A stretch of DNA of 64,000 nucleotides. Source: Hydractinia symbiolongicarpus. Its lineage: Eukaryota; Cnidaria; Hydrozoa; Anthoathecata; Hydractiniidae. The position numbers and the translations under genes were made by a program. How positions within the stretch are numbered: position 1 is the stretch's first letter; each line of letters begins with the position of its first letter. Below the pieces are notes generated by a model, which did no database searches, was not told the DNA's origin, and saw only the letters and a list, made by a program, of their open reading frames with translations. The DNA is taken from the NCBI RefSeq assembly GCF_029227915.1, contig NC_079881.1:29489501-29553500 (forward strand), written 5' to 3'. Positions 1 through 13,300 of the stretch are shown here, in pieces.

Positions 1-639
1 AGTAAATAAGGGGCCCTATGAAAATTTTTTTCCTGCCCTAAATAAGATTTTGAAGTTTATCCATTCGTTGTTTCAGTGTTTAAAGCCCTACTTAAGATAA
101 ATATTTTTAGCAAAAACACAAGTTCCGCATTATAAGATCATTCTTACAACCGACCCAGCTTGTCTTATATTTTGCCCTACTTGGGATAGCTGACTTTGAG
201 CTAATTCCCTACCATGGGTGGAACAAATAAGCGGGAAATCTAGAAATAAAATGGATGCAAGTAAAAGTCATGAAACCTCTGCTGCGCAAAAAGAAGACTG
301 CCACCAAACATAGATGTATTTATATATATTTTCTATTACCTTATTATATTTCTATTATCTGTCTGGCTAAGTACTTTTCCTGTAAATTAGACAGTCCTTA
401 GTAAATTTGCTTGCTCTAGCTGGCAGCTACTTAGCTAGCTACTACTTTACTAGCTAGCTACCTACAAATATCACTGGGTGAATACCCGATTTTTAGTTGC
501 AACAATTTTAAGGTAAAATTATCAAAGTAATCACAGTCTAAGTTAACCACTACAATAAAATTTGTTCTTTAAATGTTTAGCTAAAGACTTTTCAGCTTGT
601 GCCCAACAACCAATCCAACCATATCCAAGCATATCTATT
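1..639. other. non-coding flank with CTAG-rich simple sequence
   Basis: I see no gene here. The stretch is AT-rich. Around 411-470 it contains overlapping tagctagct motifs, and the same kind of sequence returns near 52230-52450 and 53880-54020. Short pieces resembling gccctaaataag recur near 37, 86 and 174 and could be the edge of a repeat that starts outside the window. Confidence 0.5.
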
Positions 640-1266
640 AGTCAGGGTAAATACCTAACTAGGCGGCATGACCTAATTAGGCGAGTTGTTTTGTTAGGCG
701 ACGTGATGTAGTTTAATTAGGCTACCCGTAGTCTAACTAGGCGAACGAAAACTTTCTGTTGTAAATACGTCGAAATCATTGCGTTTCGCACTACAATTTT
801 TATGTGAATCAAATCTGTCCACTTTGCAGATAATTTTGACCATTTGTCGTCTTTATGCATCGCGCATTGTAACTTATGGCCCAAACCTCGTGTGGCACTA
901 TTTGTTGTTTTAAATAATGGATTTCAGCCATTCACGCCGCAGGGAAAAAATAAATATGGCGGATGAAGATGTCACCTAAATAGGCGACACTTAACCTAAT
1001 TAGGTTATATATTTCATTTTAACATAATTCTTAGTTGTGCGAACATATCGAGGCACGAGTGACATTTTTGGAATCATGGTCGCGTAGACTATCCATTCAG
1101 AACAAAGATTTTTTGCGATTTTTTCTTAGGAATGTGTGAAGAGCCATTAAATATTGTAATGTCTTAACTAGGTTACATATGGCCTAACTAGGCTACAATG
1201 AGTCGCCTAAATAGGTGATATGCCCTAAATAGCCTACCGTAGCCTAATTAAGTGTTTACCCTGACT
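640..1266. mobile_element. non-autonomous inverted-repeat element (MITE-like), 627 bp
   Basis: The two ends are inverted copies. The left end starts AGTCAGGGTAAATACCTAAC and the right end, read in reverse complement, starts AGTCAGGGTAAACACTTAAT; about 22 of the first 25 positions match. Inside both ends the short motif taattaggcga or its complement recurs many times, as in elements with arrayed transposase-binding sites. No long reading frame is present, so the copy would be non-autonomous. I cannot define a clean target-site duplication (tctat occurs just outside both ends, but out of register), so the superfamily is open. Its right edge is 81 bp before the start codon of the SET/recombinase gene. 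Confidence 0.75.
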
Positions 1267-1347
1267 GTCTATATTTATAATTTATCTGCTTGTGACATAA
1301 CTTCTTCGTTCTAACTGTAATTAATCCCCTGAAACACATTTTCAAAA

Positions 1348-4300
1348 ATGCCAGGGGACAATATGGTTTCTCCAAGGTCAATTAGAAAAAAGAATCTGAA
1401 ACTTCCTATTTCCATGATTTTTATTGGTGAGCTACCCCAGTGATTTTTTGGCTGTCTGTTTTGTAATGTGCACAAATTTCAGTTATACTTATGAAATTGG
1501 TATATAATACAATAGATCCTAGACATAAGGTTCAGGATAACATTTCATAGCCATATCCAGTGTTTCCAGTAGAAAGAGAAAGTAAGCAACAAAATTGAAA
1601 TCGTGTTATTAAGACGTAATCACGTAATATGGACGGCTTTGCCAGCTATATAGCATAATTGCCGATATTATACGTGTTACTGTGATCTAGCAACTCTGCT
1701 TGTTACATAAGTTTATGGTTTTGACTTTAAGCCTTCCCTTAATTCCCTTAACAATTTTGCGAAAATGCTGGTGTGCTGGGTGGGTTTTTGTTCAGGGTCT
1801 AGCAAAAAATTAATTGACTGAAATGTCCCAGTTGCATGATTTATGTCTGAATTTAGTGGTTTATTGTTTTTTTCAATGTGAGATCCACTTCATTAATTTT
1901 CTGGTTACAAAGGATATTAAGCATAATCAAAAGAATTACTCTCAATAGAGCCTCTGTATACATTCTAGCACTTGTTGCTTTGCTACAAAGAACATGGGTT
2001 TAAATACCAATGTGGCCCACTGCAATAGAAAATTATTGATGGTAACGTAATTCCTAAATTGTGCAATGATGGGAATTGATTGAGGAAGTTTTTATTGAAT
2101 TTAATGTATCGTTGTCAAAAATGTTATACTTTCAAAAATGGTTCTGTGTCCTAAAACAGCTGAAAAAAACTAAGAAACTATGACTTTATACTATATAGTA
2201 ATAGAGTTTTCAATAAAGCAAAAGGATGTTTTATTGTCTTTTGGACATTATGTCATGGTCGAATGTGCATATACTTTCTATTGTTATCCTTGTATGAGTA
2301 GCTTAACTTCTATCACTCCAAAACTTTGTAATGTTGTTATATATATAATATTAATTGACATTCTGGTTATTATTGTATGTCGCAATATCATCTTATATTT
2401 CTGATTATAGAAGTCAAAAGAAATTATAGATTAAAATATACATGACAACAATTATAAAGGAGGTAATGGATAGAAAACTGAGAGGTAAATATTTACATTT
2501 ATACGGTAATTGAATTGACTTCAGATTTTACTACTCGAACAGCAATGCTTTTTTTTTCTTTTGATGCTAATGCAAAATATTTTTGTATTTTGCTCTAAAA
2601 GAACAAAGAAAAAACATTATAGCTTACCTGACATTTAGTTGTCCAGGATTTGGTAAATTATTATTATAACTTGTGATAACATTTACAGACAAATTTGGTA
2701 AAAGACAAAGGTTCATAGGCAAGTGGAAACAAGAAAAACTTTAGAAGGACTAATTAAAAAACAAAATCAATCAAGAGACCACCTGCAAAAATATAAACCC
2801 ACTTATTTTCCTAGCACAAAACAATATATATAATCAAATTGTCTTGTTATACCTGAGGTTACATTGGAAGAACTGGAATGTACTAAAACTGGAAATGAAG
2901 CTGTGTGGATTAAGTTGACAAAAATGTTTTTATACGATCTTAAATGAATTTATATTTTCTTTCACAGACAAGGGAAGAAATAAACCCAGCCTCAGTAATC
3001 TTCTTTGCAAAGGCGATGATATTTCCAAATTTCAAGTTCTAAAGATCAATGAGGAGATAGGTAGGAAGTTTAAGTTACATTATTAAACGATTTAAGCAAT
3101 TATTAAGCGATTTAAGTCTTAATAATTCTGTGTGAAAAACTTATACAAATCACGATATGTTTGCATTAGACCTGGGAAAACATTTGCAAATTAGTGACAA
3201 AGAACATTCCTAGATTAAATATCTTTCAAAGTGTATTGATCTGTGTTAATTTTACAATCAAGAAGTCCACAAATTCAATTTTTTTTACAGTCTGCATTGT
3301 AAATTCTCAGGTGCTGAGAATTTTGCAAATTAGTGACAAGGGACATTCCTAGATTAAATATCTTTCAAAGTGCATTGATCTGTGTTAATTCTACAATCAA
3401 GAAGTCCACAAATTCAATTTTTTTTACAGTCTGCATTGTAAATTCTCAGGTGCTGAATTTGGTTTCAATGAAAAACAAAATTCTAAGAATGTTTCATAAT
3501 GACAATCCATTTTCCAAAATTTTAGTTGCTTGAATTTTATGTATTTTTTTATAAAAGCTATAAGGCTTTAAAACTGAAAAAATGTTTTTTAGAAAAAAAA
3601 GTTGGAAAAAAGTGTAGTTAAAACGTTAAATTAATCATGTTTTACTTTGCAATAGGTTTTGGAGTGTTTGCTCTAACAGATTTTTCCATGGGAGAGTTCT
3701 TGATGGAGTACAGAGGTTAGTATTTTAAATGTGTATGGTTAAACATGGTGGGTTTTTGTTCTAAATCAAAATTTTTTAATTGATTGAGATTGACTTTAAA
3801 AAAGATTTAAAAACAAACCACTTGAAATAAGGATTGGGTTAATAAGTTATGAATAACTTATGCAAAAATAAGATCATTTTCTTTATGCTACAAAGAAATT
3901 TCTGATTGATGCAGCAAAAAGGAGTTTATCGAATTAACTTTACAATTTGTTAGAATATTTTTAGGAAATTGGATTAGTCAATGTGATGTTCTTACTTTGC
4001 AAAGAAAGTATGAAAACGAAAATATAGGAAGTTACATTTATTTTGACGTTGTTGATATTTTTGGAAAAAAAAAGTGGTAAGTTAATTGAATATGTTATTT
4101 ATTATTGTTTTTAATTGCAAAACAATATAATAATATCCCACTTTTATTACTAATGTGCTGCCTGCTTATACATAGTTTTTGTGTTGCCAAGTTTTAATGG
4201 ATAACAGCTTCTCATTAATTTTATATGTAACAAGTCTAGAAGTTAATAAAGTCTTTTGTTATGTTTAAGAAAAACTTTTAAAAATATCTATTTCCTATGG

Positions 4301-7300
4301 CAAACAAAAAACTGCACAAATATGAAGTTTTTGGCATAAACAAAGATAAAGAAGCAGTCCAAAGTTGAAGAAAGACCATTTTTTACTTAGAAAGGAAGAT
4401 ATTCATAAAATCTTTTTTTGTTAAAAAATCAACAACACTACACAACAGTGTAAGGAAAAAATTATAAAAATGTATCTACTCATATTCTCAATACGACCCA
4501 CATAAAGCAATTTTAATTGTTATACTAATGAACAGCAACATTAGTAATGTTTTGTTGCACACACAGAAATGTATAACTATGATATTTTGTTTTTTACTTT
4601 TTTAGTATTGATGCAACTAATGTGGATGGCATTGGTAAACTTGTCAACGATTCTCCATCACGATTGGCCAATTCCAAAATGCGCAGAGTGATTGTAGGCA
4701 ATAGTGTTCACCTTTGTCTTTTTGCTACACGTCATATTACCGCTGGCACTGAAGTTAGGTATATGCTTTAATTTTTGTCAATGCTATGTTTAAAAAATGT
4801 CACTTAGAAGTTTTAAGTGTTATTGCAAACCAGGAAGGTTTCACAGCTTAAAACAAATTATTCTTTATTTTACTATATTTTATATAGATATGACTATGGT
4901 GAGGATCGTGCACAATTACCTTGGCGTAAAGAGGTGTGTGCATTTAAATTACTCTAAATTTGAACTTTATGGGAATGCCATATTTCCATTAGAGTATGAA
5001 TATCACACCTTCTTATCATGTTGTGTAGCTTTATTCCTTCTTTTAAATCCCAAAGTTTTAAAAGAGCAAACAATTGTGTATTATGAATGATTCCTTAGTC
5101 AACAATTTTGGTAACAGATTTGGATCCTTTGTAGGGACAAATCACTTTCTATTTTATGCATATTAAGTTAACTGCATTTTAGAAATGGAAATGTCATCCT
5201 TTAAAAAGCAAAGATGTTTCTGTAAGTTATTTTGAAATAATGAGTTCTATGTTTTAAATTATCTTTTAACATTTTAACATGATAAGCATAATTTGATTTA
5301 GATATGAAATCAAGTTTTCCATTAGTTTTTCGTTGATTAAGGATGAAGGAATGACAACGGTGATTTGATAGTGGAATACCAGTATCCAACCTAAAAATTA
5401 AAAAAATAAATGACTGGAACTTTCTTAATTTTACTTTCTCTTGTGTGATTTCCCCTGCTCTTAAAAAGAAAGATAAGTGTTTTTCAAATTTATAGTTTAA
5501 ACATTTGGCTAGTTACATCTTTACCAGGTGGCATTAACCTAAACTGTCCACATTTACTTTGTTTAAAGAACATCTTTTGCACACCTGTTTATATACTGCC
5601 CTAATTATTTTCTTTCTAAGCCATCAACAAACTTTAAAGAAAGTAAAGTGGTTCCTAAAATAATACCACTCATTTTCAAATTTACTCTAAAATAACACCT
5701 CACTACTAAAATGTTTTTGTTGATCCATTAAGTGATTCTTAAAATTAAGAATTAGTTGAAGTATAGTAAAAGTTTATGCTTTTAAGTCAAGTGTAAAAAA
5801 TGGCTTGTTTAGGAAATGGAACAAACAAAGAGAAAAAAAGGTCAAAAAGAGAATAAAGGCAGTGACAAATATGCTGATAAAAATGAAATAGAAAATATAA
5901 AAAAAGAAACAAAAAAACTGAAGGAAAGTACAAAATACGAGAAAGAAGAAGGAAAAGAAGATAACAAAGTAGGTAATGAAGATATAAAAACAGAAACAAA
6001 GAAGAAGGAAGAAGAGAAAGAGAAAACAAAAAAAGAAGATAAAAAAGAAGCTGAAGAAAAAAGTGAGACAGAAAAAAGACAAGAGGATAAGAAAGAAGTT
6101 AAAGAAAAAAATGAGAAAGAAGAGGCTAATGGAGATAATAAAGAAAGCAAAGAGAAAACAATAGAAGAAGAAAAGAAGAAAAAAGAAAAAAAAGAAGAAA
6201 AGAAAGAAAGCAAAGAAAAAACGAAAGAAGAAGAAAACAACATGGAAATTAAAAATAAAAAGGAGAATGGTGAACAGGACATTGAAGATAAAAAAAAAGA
6301 AAAAAAAGAAACTAATGCTGAATGTAGTGCTACGGTAAGTTTAACTTCTTTAGTTTAACTTCCTACCAATAATTTTAAAAAAGACAGTAAAATTTGTCTT
6401 TAAATGCAAAAGTGGTAACGTTTGCTTTATTCTTTTTCATATAGAATTCAAATTTTATTCACTTTAATTGGCAGCATACAAATATTTAAGATTTAATTGT
6501 GAAGCTTTTTAAAAATGTTATAACGTAAATTTCTACAGGATGTCATTATTTTTAATTATTTGTTTGATTGTTTTTACCTGTATAAGTTTTGATAGATGTT
6601 TTTAATGCCTGATGATGTACTAGAAGTATGAAATGCTTCACAATAAATACATTTTTATGAATTTATATACTTTTTTCAATATTAGGAATAATACACGGCT
6701 TTATTTTTGTAATATTAAATATTTAGGAGTTTTAACAAACTTTAAAGCTTAATAGTTACATCTGATTCGTTTCATGTGGAAATAATACATCCAAGACAAA
6801 AACTTTGGTTATGATTATAAGCTTGATAAATAAAAACGAAAAAAATATTTCACCACTAAAATATCACTGTAAAGTAACATATGCATCCTCTGCTTAAAAA
6901 TAATTGAACATTCAATGACACTCACTATGAGCTTCATTTTTTAAATTTCTAGGTAATGTGGAATTCAAAAATCCAAAATCCATTTACTGAAACTATTGAC
7001 TTTCAATTGGAAATTGCCAAGGTAAAGTACATTAAAAGATCACAAAACTGAAAACATGTGAAAAAAGCTTTCTTGTGTAGACACTAATCAGCATGAGATA
7101 TTTGTGTATGCAATGTAATAAATGTACTCCACAATGTAACAAAAATAAGAAAAAATTACTGAGACTTTCAAAAGTAATGTGAAAAGAGGCATAGGTTTTG
7201 CAAGTGTTCCTTTTTATATAGGAAAGTAAACTTGTCGCTGGAGATGTTGCAAGTATAAACCTACCTTCACAGGTATTCAATTATTTTCTTGCAATAGAAC

Positions 7301-10300
7301 TGACCAAAGTGTTCAACCATTAAACTAATTCCTAATTAATATTTTAGTTATCGTATTGTTTTGCTTTTTGTTATGTTTTATCAGTTTTTAATTAATTTAC
7401 ATCAAGGGATGATTTTTGTCACTTCTAAAGTTTCGGTACCTTTATTAAACAAATTTAAACTTGTGTTTAATCTGGCAATTGGCTAAAATAGAATTTGGTT
7501 TCACCAATGAAAAATCTAGTTAATAATGCAAAAAAAGGAACAAAGCAGCTCATCAATATTTTAATTCAACTTGTATGTGTTTCATTTCCGAATTAGGTAT
7601 CTATAACCAACGATTCTGGCTTCTTGATAGACCATTCTGTAACTATCCTTGATACCAGTGTGGAAAATGAGATAAATGGTATGGAAAGTAAAGGGCCAAG
7701 CGAGGATGAGATTCCCAATTTTGTTAGCAGCACACCTAGTGGTTCAAGAAATATTATGGTAATTTCTTCTTTCCCTTTCGCTTACTTCTATAGTTTTATT
7801 TTCTTAGTCTTTGGCAGAAAAGTGAAAAAAATGTGTCCTTCTTTAGAAATAAAATATAGGCTTTATAGGATTCACAAAATGTGTAAGATCTCTACCCAAA
7901 AGGAAACACCTTACATTATTCTTAAGATCATCTGAAAAGTTGTAGTGCAAAATTAAATGATTCGTTATTTAAACTTATTCACCTGATATGTCCAAAAAAG
8001 TGAGTTTACTTGTAGGTAGGAAAAAGGATAGGAAGATTAACAACTTCATTTTATGAAATTGTGTGTTTCTTTATTGATAATAATAATTTTATATGCAGCA
8101 AAATCTAGTTCTAAACCTGAAGAGAAGTCTTAATTCCTTGTGGTGGTATCAAACTACCATGCATAACTTTTGAGAAAAAAAGTTCTGAAAAGGGATCCTA
8201 TCCAGAGATTACACAATCATTAAAGAAACTATGTGTTATACGTTTAGGCTTGAATATAATAACTAAAAAGTCTTTTAATTTGTTTACTTATATTTACATT
8301 TTAGCCTCAAGATTTATACTTCAGTGACATAGATGACTCTAACTCTGATAATGAAACTATTTACAATATTCACTTGCCAAGTATGGAACTTGTTGCACCG
8401 GTAAGTGAAACATTTCTTCCACCTTAATTTTAGTAGGTTAAACTACGGACCATCTCTTATTGTTGTTTTTTGGTTTTAAATCATGGAAATATTGGTTCAG
8501 CTTTTTTAATTTATGATAAAAACAAAAAAACATTAGAATTTTTAATTGAAACAAGTTAGTGTTATTCCCTTTTATTTTAACTTTCACTAGAAAATTGCAG
8601 GGCCGTTCATTTGTGGATGTAAGCGACCATTTATTACCAAGTTGATGTATCAGCTGCATTCAGAAAAGTGCATTAAGGTAATTTTTTTATTGATGTTAAT
8701 TCCATACAACTGTCATCCTTTTGACATCTTGACAATAAAAACAATAAAAACTTTTCTTTCCCACAACAGAACATTTATGTCGCATGCCGTTCTTAATCAA
8801 ATTCTCAAATTACATTACCACCCACAATCTTGAACAAAAATATTGAGAGAAATACAGTTTTTTCCTCATTTTCCAAATATGTCAAAAGTGTCAAACAGTC
8901 AATGCACTGCAGTAGGCAGGCTCCAAAGTCGCTACTTTTGTACACACATAGACCAGACAGACAGCGCTGAAAAGTTTGTAGTTAACCAAATAGCCTAAGA
9001 AATTAAGTCCAAATGTGTGAATTTTATAAAAAAATAGCCTACGCAATTACTATGCTCCTTATCCCCAAACCAGCCAATGGAAATATTCTGCAGTCAATTA
9101 TACTGTACCTAAACACCCAAAAGCAAGTTTTTAGAGAAGTATAAGCCAATTTGATAAGAGCTTATACATAGCAGACACCTCTTTATAGCTGATACTTATA
9201 GTTTTTGTGGTGTCCAATATAAAGTTAATGCTTAAATTATTCAAATCTTCTTTATTGTAATTTGAAGCCATTTTTGGAATTATTAAAGTTCCTTAATAAA
9301 TTCAGAAAATACTGCTTTTGTTTTAGGGAAAGGAACAAGGAAAAAAAGAAATTGGGAAAGACAAAAAGGACGATCCCAGAAGAAAAAATGGGAAAAGTAG
9401 AAAAGAAACAGAACAAAGTAAAAGTAATGAAAACAGGAAAGTTTTGGAAAAACCAAATGGAAAAGAGAAAGACGGAGAAAAGAGAATGAAGGAAAGTATA
9501 GCAGAAACAAAAGAAGGTACAGGAATAGAATGGAAAAAAACAAATGAATTTAAAGAAATGAAAAATGAGAAAAAGAAAAATGAAGATAAAAAAGAAGAAG
9601 AAACGGTTAGAATTTTGTAACTTTTGAATCTAAGTCTTTGGGACATTTTAATTCGGAAAGAAATTAATGTATGTAACGTATCAAAACTGAGTACCTTCAG
9701 GTTAAAAAACTTCCGTAATATGCAGACTTTGTAAAAGTCGGAATAATAATAAAGAACCTAAGGAATGAAAAATATATATCGGACAGCGGATTAACAGCAT
9801 GCTTATGACACTTCAGACACTAACAGTCTTATATTTTTGTTGTTTACATTTTCTTTCTTACAGCGTAAACCTCTGTTGTTTGTGTTTTTAATTGTTGTAC
9901 AAAATTAAACAAAGTATTCCCCAATATACCTCTGCTACTTAAGTTGCCACTGTTTTAAGGAATTTTTTGTATCAAGAGTGTTTTTTATAAAAAATCCTTT
10001 TTTTAAATACAAGAAATAGCGGAAAATTTATTTATGAATGGAAATTTTTTTGTTTTATTTTGATAAATAATCATATTTTTACTTAGGAAAAAAAACAAAA
10101 ATTAAAAAAAAATTCAAAGGGAGCAAAAAAAGTAAGATTTCCGAAAAATTCGTTTTTTTATTATTTTATTTTATTTTCTCTCTCTTTTCGCTTTAGTCTA
10201 AAATTCTCCTGCGATGAATTATTTATTAAATTAACACAAAACACGCTTTAGATAACTTTTTATCTTAACACATAACAAAATGAGGTTGGCTTATCATTGA

Positions 10301-13300
10301 AACCGTTTTGAAAATCATACCTGTTCTCTGCTGAAATTTCAGCAGTAAAATGATAGTAAAATATAGCAAAATAAACATATTTCAGTTTTTTATCCGAATT
10401 ATTGTTAAAGTATTTTACCCTTAAAACCATAACCCTTTTATATTTTAGGTTCCATATAAGAAACCTTACCGTTTTTGTGTTTTTTGTAAGAAGATGTGCT
10501 CTAAACTTACTGATCACATTAAAAATTGCCATAAAGAACTAGAGGTAGTAAAAAAAACACTAATGCTGAAAAAAAGAGAGCGTGTGAATGCTTTTCAGCA
10601 GATGAAAAGATTGGGGATCAAAGAATTTAATGAAAAAGAAGCTGTTAAAAAAAATCCGATATATCAGGGTGAGAAAAAAAGAAGAAAGCATCAAAAATTG
10701 GTTAGATGTAGTATTTGTTCTGCTTTTATATCAAAACGATTTTTCTCGACCCACAAACACCGTTGCTCTAAGAAGTTCGACTCTACTGCTGTGCCGATAC
10801 CGTTGCTTGAAGACTGCCTATTAACATCAACAAGGTTAAGCGATGAATTTATAATTGACGTTTTGGGCAAGGTCAGGGATGACGAATTGGGAGGGATTGT
10901 ACGAAAGGACGAATTCATCCTGTACTTAGGATACAAACATTATAACAAGAACAAACACAAGAAAAGCAAAATTGCGACTGTAAGAAAAACTGCTAGAAGT
11001 GAAATGAGGCTTTTAGCCCAAATGTATAAGGCTGCAATATCGTTTGCAGGCTTTATGGGCACTAATGGTAACGTTATCGATTTATTTTGCCGCGAGAACT
11101 TTCACCATTTGTGTGATGCGGTGGAGATGATAACTCAACGTGAGACTGGAAAGATGAAGGCTGGTCTTAGGCATAAAGCCTATTATCTTATAATTAAATC
11201 TTGTAAAAGGCTACGTGAACGCTTTTTTATTGAGAAGAAAGAGAATCTATCAAATGAGATTGATTCATTTTTAAAATCAGTTAAGTCGAGCGAGGATACA
11301 TTTCTCACTAGTGCGCAATATTTATTGGAGAACGAAAAGCTGAGGAAGACAAGAAAACCATGCCAGTTACCACTAGAAGAAGATATAAAGAAACTCCATG
11401 CTTTCACATTAAACCGCATCAAACATTTAACAAATGAGTACACTCTGATGACACCATCAACCTTTATAGAACTTCGTAATGTCACCATGGTACGTCTGAC
11501 TCTTTTAAATGCAAGACGGGGAGGAGAGGTAGGTCGTCTTTTACTCAGTGAGTGGGATGAAGCAGAAAAGGATGGATGGATTGATCAACAAAGGCTACAA
11601 ACGTTAACTCTATCGGACCGAATGCTTTTCAAATCATTAAAAATTGCCTATTTAGCTGGAATAGGAAATAAACACATTGTGTCAATGATAGTTCCAAATG
11701 ACACAGTTAAAGCCATGCAGCATCTCTCCAGAGTCGATTTTAGAAAAAGTGCTGGAGTTGCTAAGGATAATAATTTTTTATTTGCAAGTACACAGCTCTC
11801 AGACGTACAATTTTCTGGGTGGCATGCTCTCAAAGGTGTATGTTCTAAAGTAACAGCATTGAAAAAACCAGAGCTTATAAATTGGACCAACAATCGCCAT
11901 AGAGTCAGCACCATTTACGCTAGTTTGGATATTGCAGAGACTGATAGAGAGCTGTTTTACAAGCACATGGGCCACTCCGCCCAGATGAACAAGGAAGTGT
12001 ACCAATCACCATTGGCATTGCTTAGTGTTACAAATGTTGGAAAAAACTTAATAGATATTGAGACAGGTAGTTTCTTAAAACTTTCTTTCCGATTAAAATA
12101 TTTCTAACAAATAAGTCCCACCTTTAAATAACCTCAAGCAGCGTTTATCTGAGTTAGTATAATACTTTTTTAAATAATAACTATATTTTCAGATAGTAAG
12201 CAGCTATTTAGGGGCAACATACAACCATTTCAGCAATATATCAAGAGCATTCGAAAAGCGTTTACTTTTTAAACACTTTTATTCCATTTGTAGTTCAATG
12301 AAGTTCTCAATTTATAACAACCCCTTGTAATACGCCTCCACTTTTAATAAGCGCCACACTCAAAATCTTTCTCTGCGAGATAAGTTGCTGCTATTTTGTT
12401 TTATAATATCCCAACACAAATAACTTTATTAATTATTTGCGCTATTTAGTTCTTACAAAAATAACCTTTACATTTGCTCCTTAGGAGACCATAGAAAACG
12501 TGACAGAACAAAAAGAGAATCCAAAATTTCTCCATGTAAGTAACACCAATATTTTAAGACTGGTATCTTTCCAGTAAAGTTTATGATTCGTCCAGAAGGT
12601 TATTGGTTTGGTCCCTGACTAAGTTATGCTAAAGAGCGTTGTTTTTTTGTTCGTGTTCAGCATGACAATTTGATTGATAACTTTAAGTGATTTCTTGTCA
12701 TGTCGTTAATGTGGTTGTACAGTTTCTGCAACTGTAATGTCTATTGTTCTGTTATCTTCATAAGGGAGGTAGAGAAAGAGAAAGAGCTGTTGTCATCAAA
12801 CATACAGAATTGATTTGAGCGAATCATAAATATATAATCGCAGATAACCCTTGCCATATTTTAACTTTTATTGCCTTAGTTCCAACAAGAGCTTTAAAGC
12901 GTTTGAAACGGATTGTGGATTCGAGTTCTGATGAGTACGAGTATGATGATGAACATATTGATGATACCAATAGTGAAGACGATGACACATTGAAGACGAC
13001 TGTAAATAAAAAAGGTACAGTTTTGTGGGGATAACGTGAAAGGATGGATATTTTGAACGTATAAAATATTTTTTAAACATTACCCAAACGTTGCTGAACC
13101 TTTAACGGCCCATGTTGCCTGGTTTTATTTCCTTTTAAGTGTTTTACCAGTGCACCGTGTACCATGTTTCTTCTGAAACTGAAAAAAATACCGTAAATAA
13201 TTGACAACAGGAAATTCTTGTTTTATTTAATTATTTCATTTCATTTACGGAGGAATGGGTTTATTGAAAGAAAGGATTTAATAAATTGAAAAAACTTGGA

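Noticed and set aside
950-990. ATGGCGGATGAAGATG near 956 as a first exon
   Set aside because: It has a good start context, but a stop follows after seven codons with no splice donor before it.
5774-6282. Long Phe/Ser/Leu-rich open frames on the minus strand
   Set aside because: They are the antisense of the Lys/Glu-rich exon 5813-6334; purine-rich codons read backwards stay open by chance.
9283-9646. Similar Phe/Leu-rich minus-strand frames
   Set aside because: Antisense of the Lys/Glu-rich exon 9327-9605.
10494-12107. Single-exon 537-residue gene starting at the ATG 10494
   Set aside because: That start would remove two cysteines of a complete C2H2 finger encoded upstream in the same frame, and the exon has a good acceptor at 10448 and donor at 12067; it is an internal exon.
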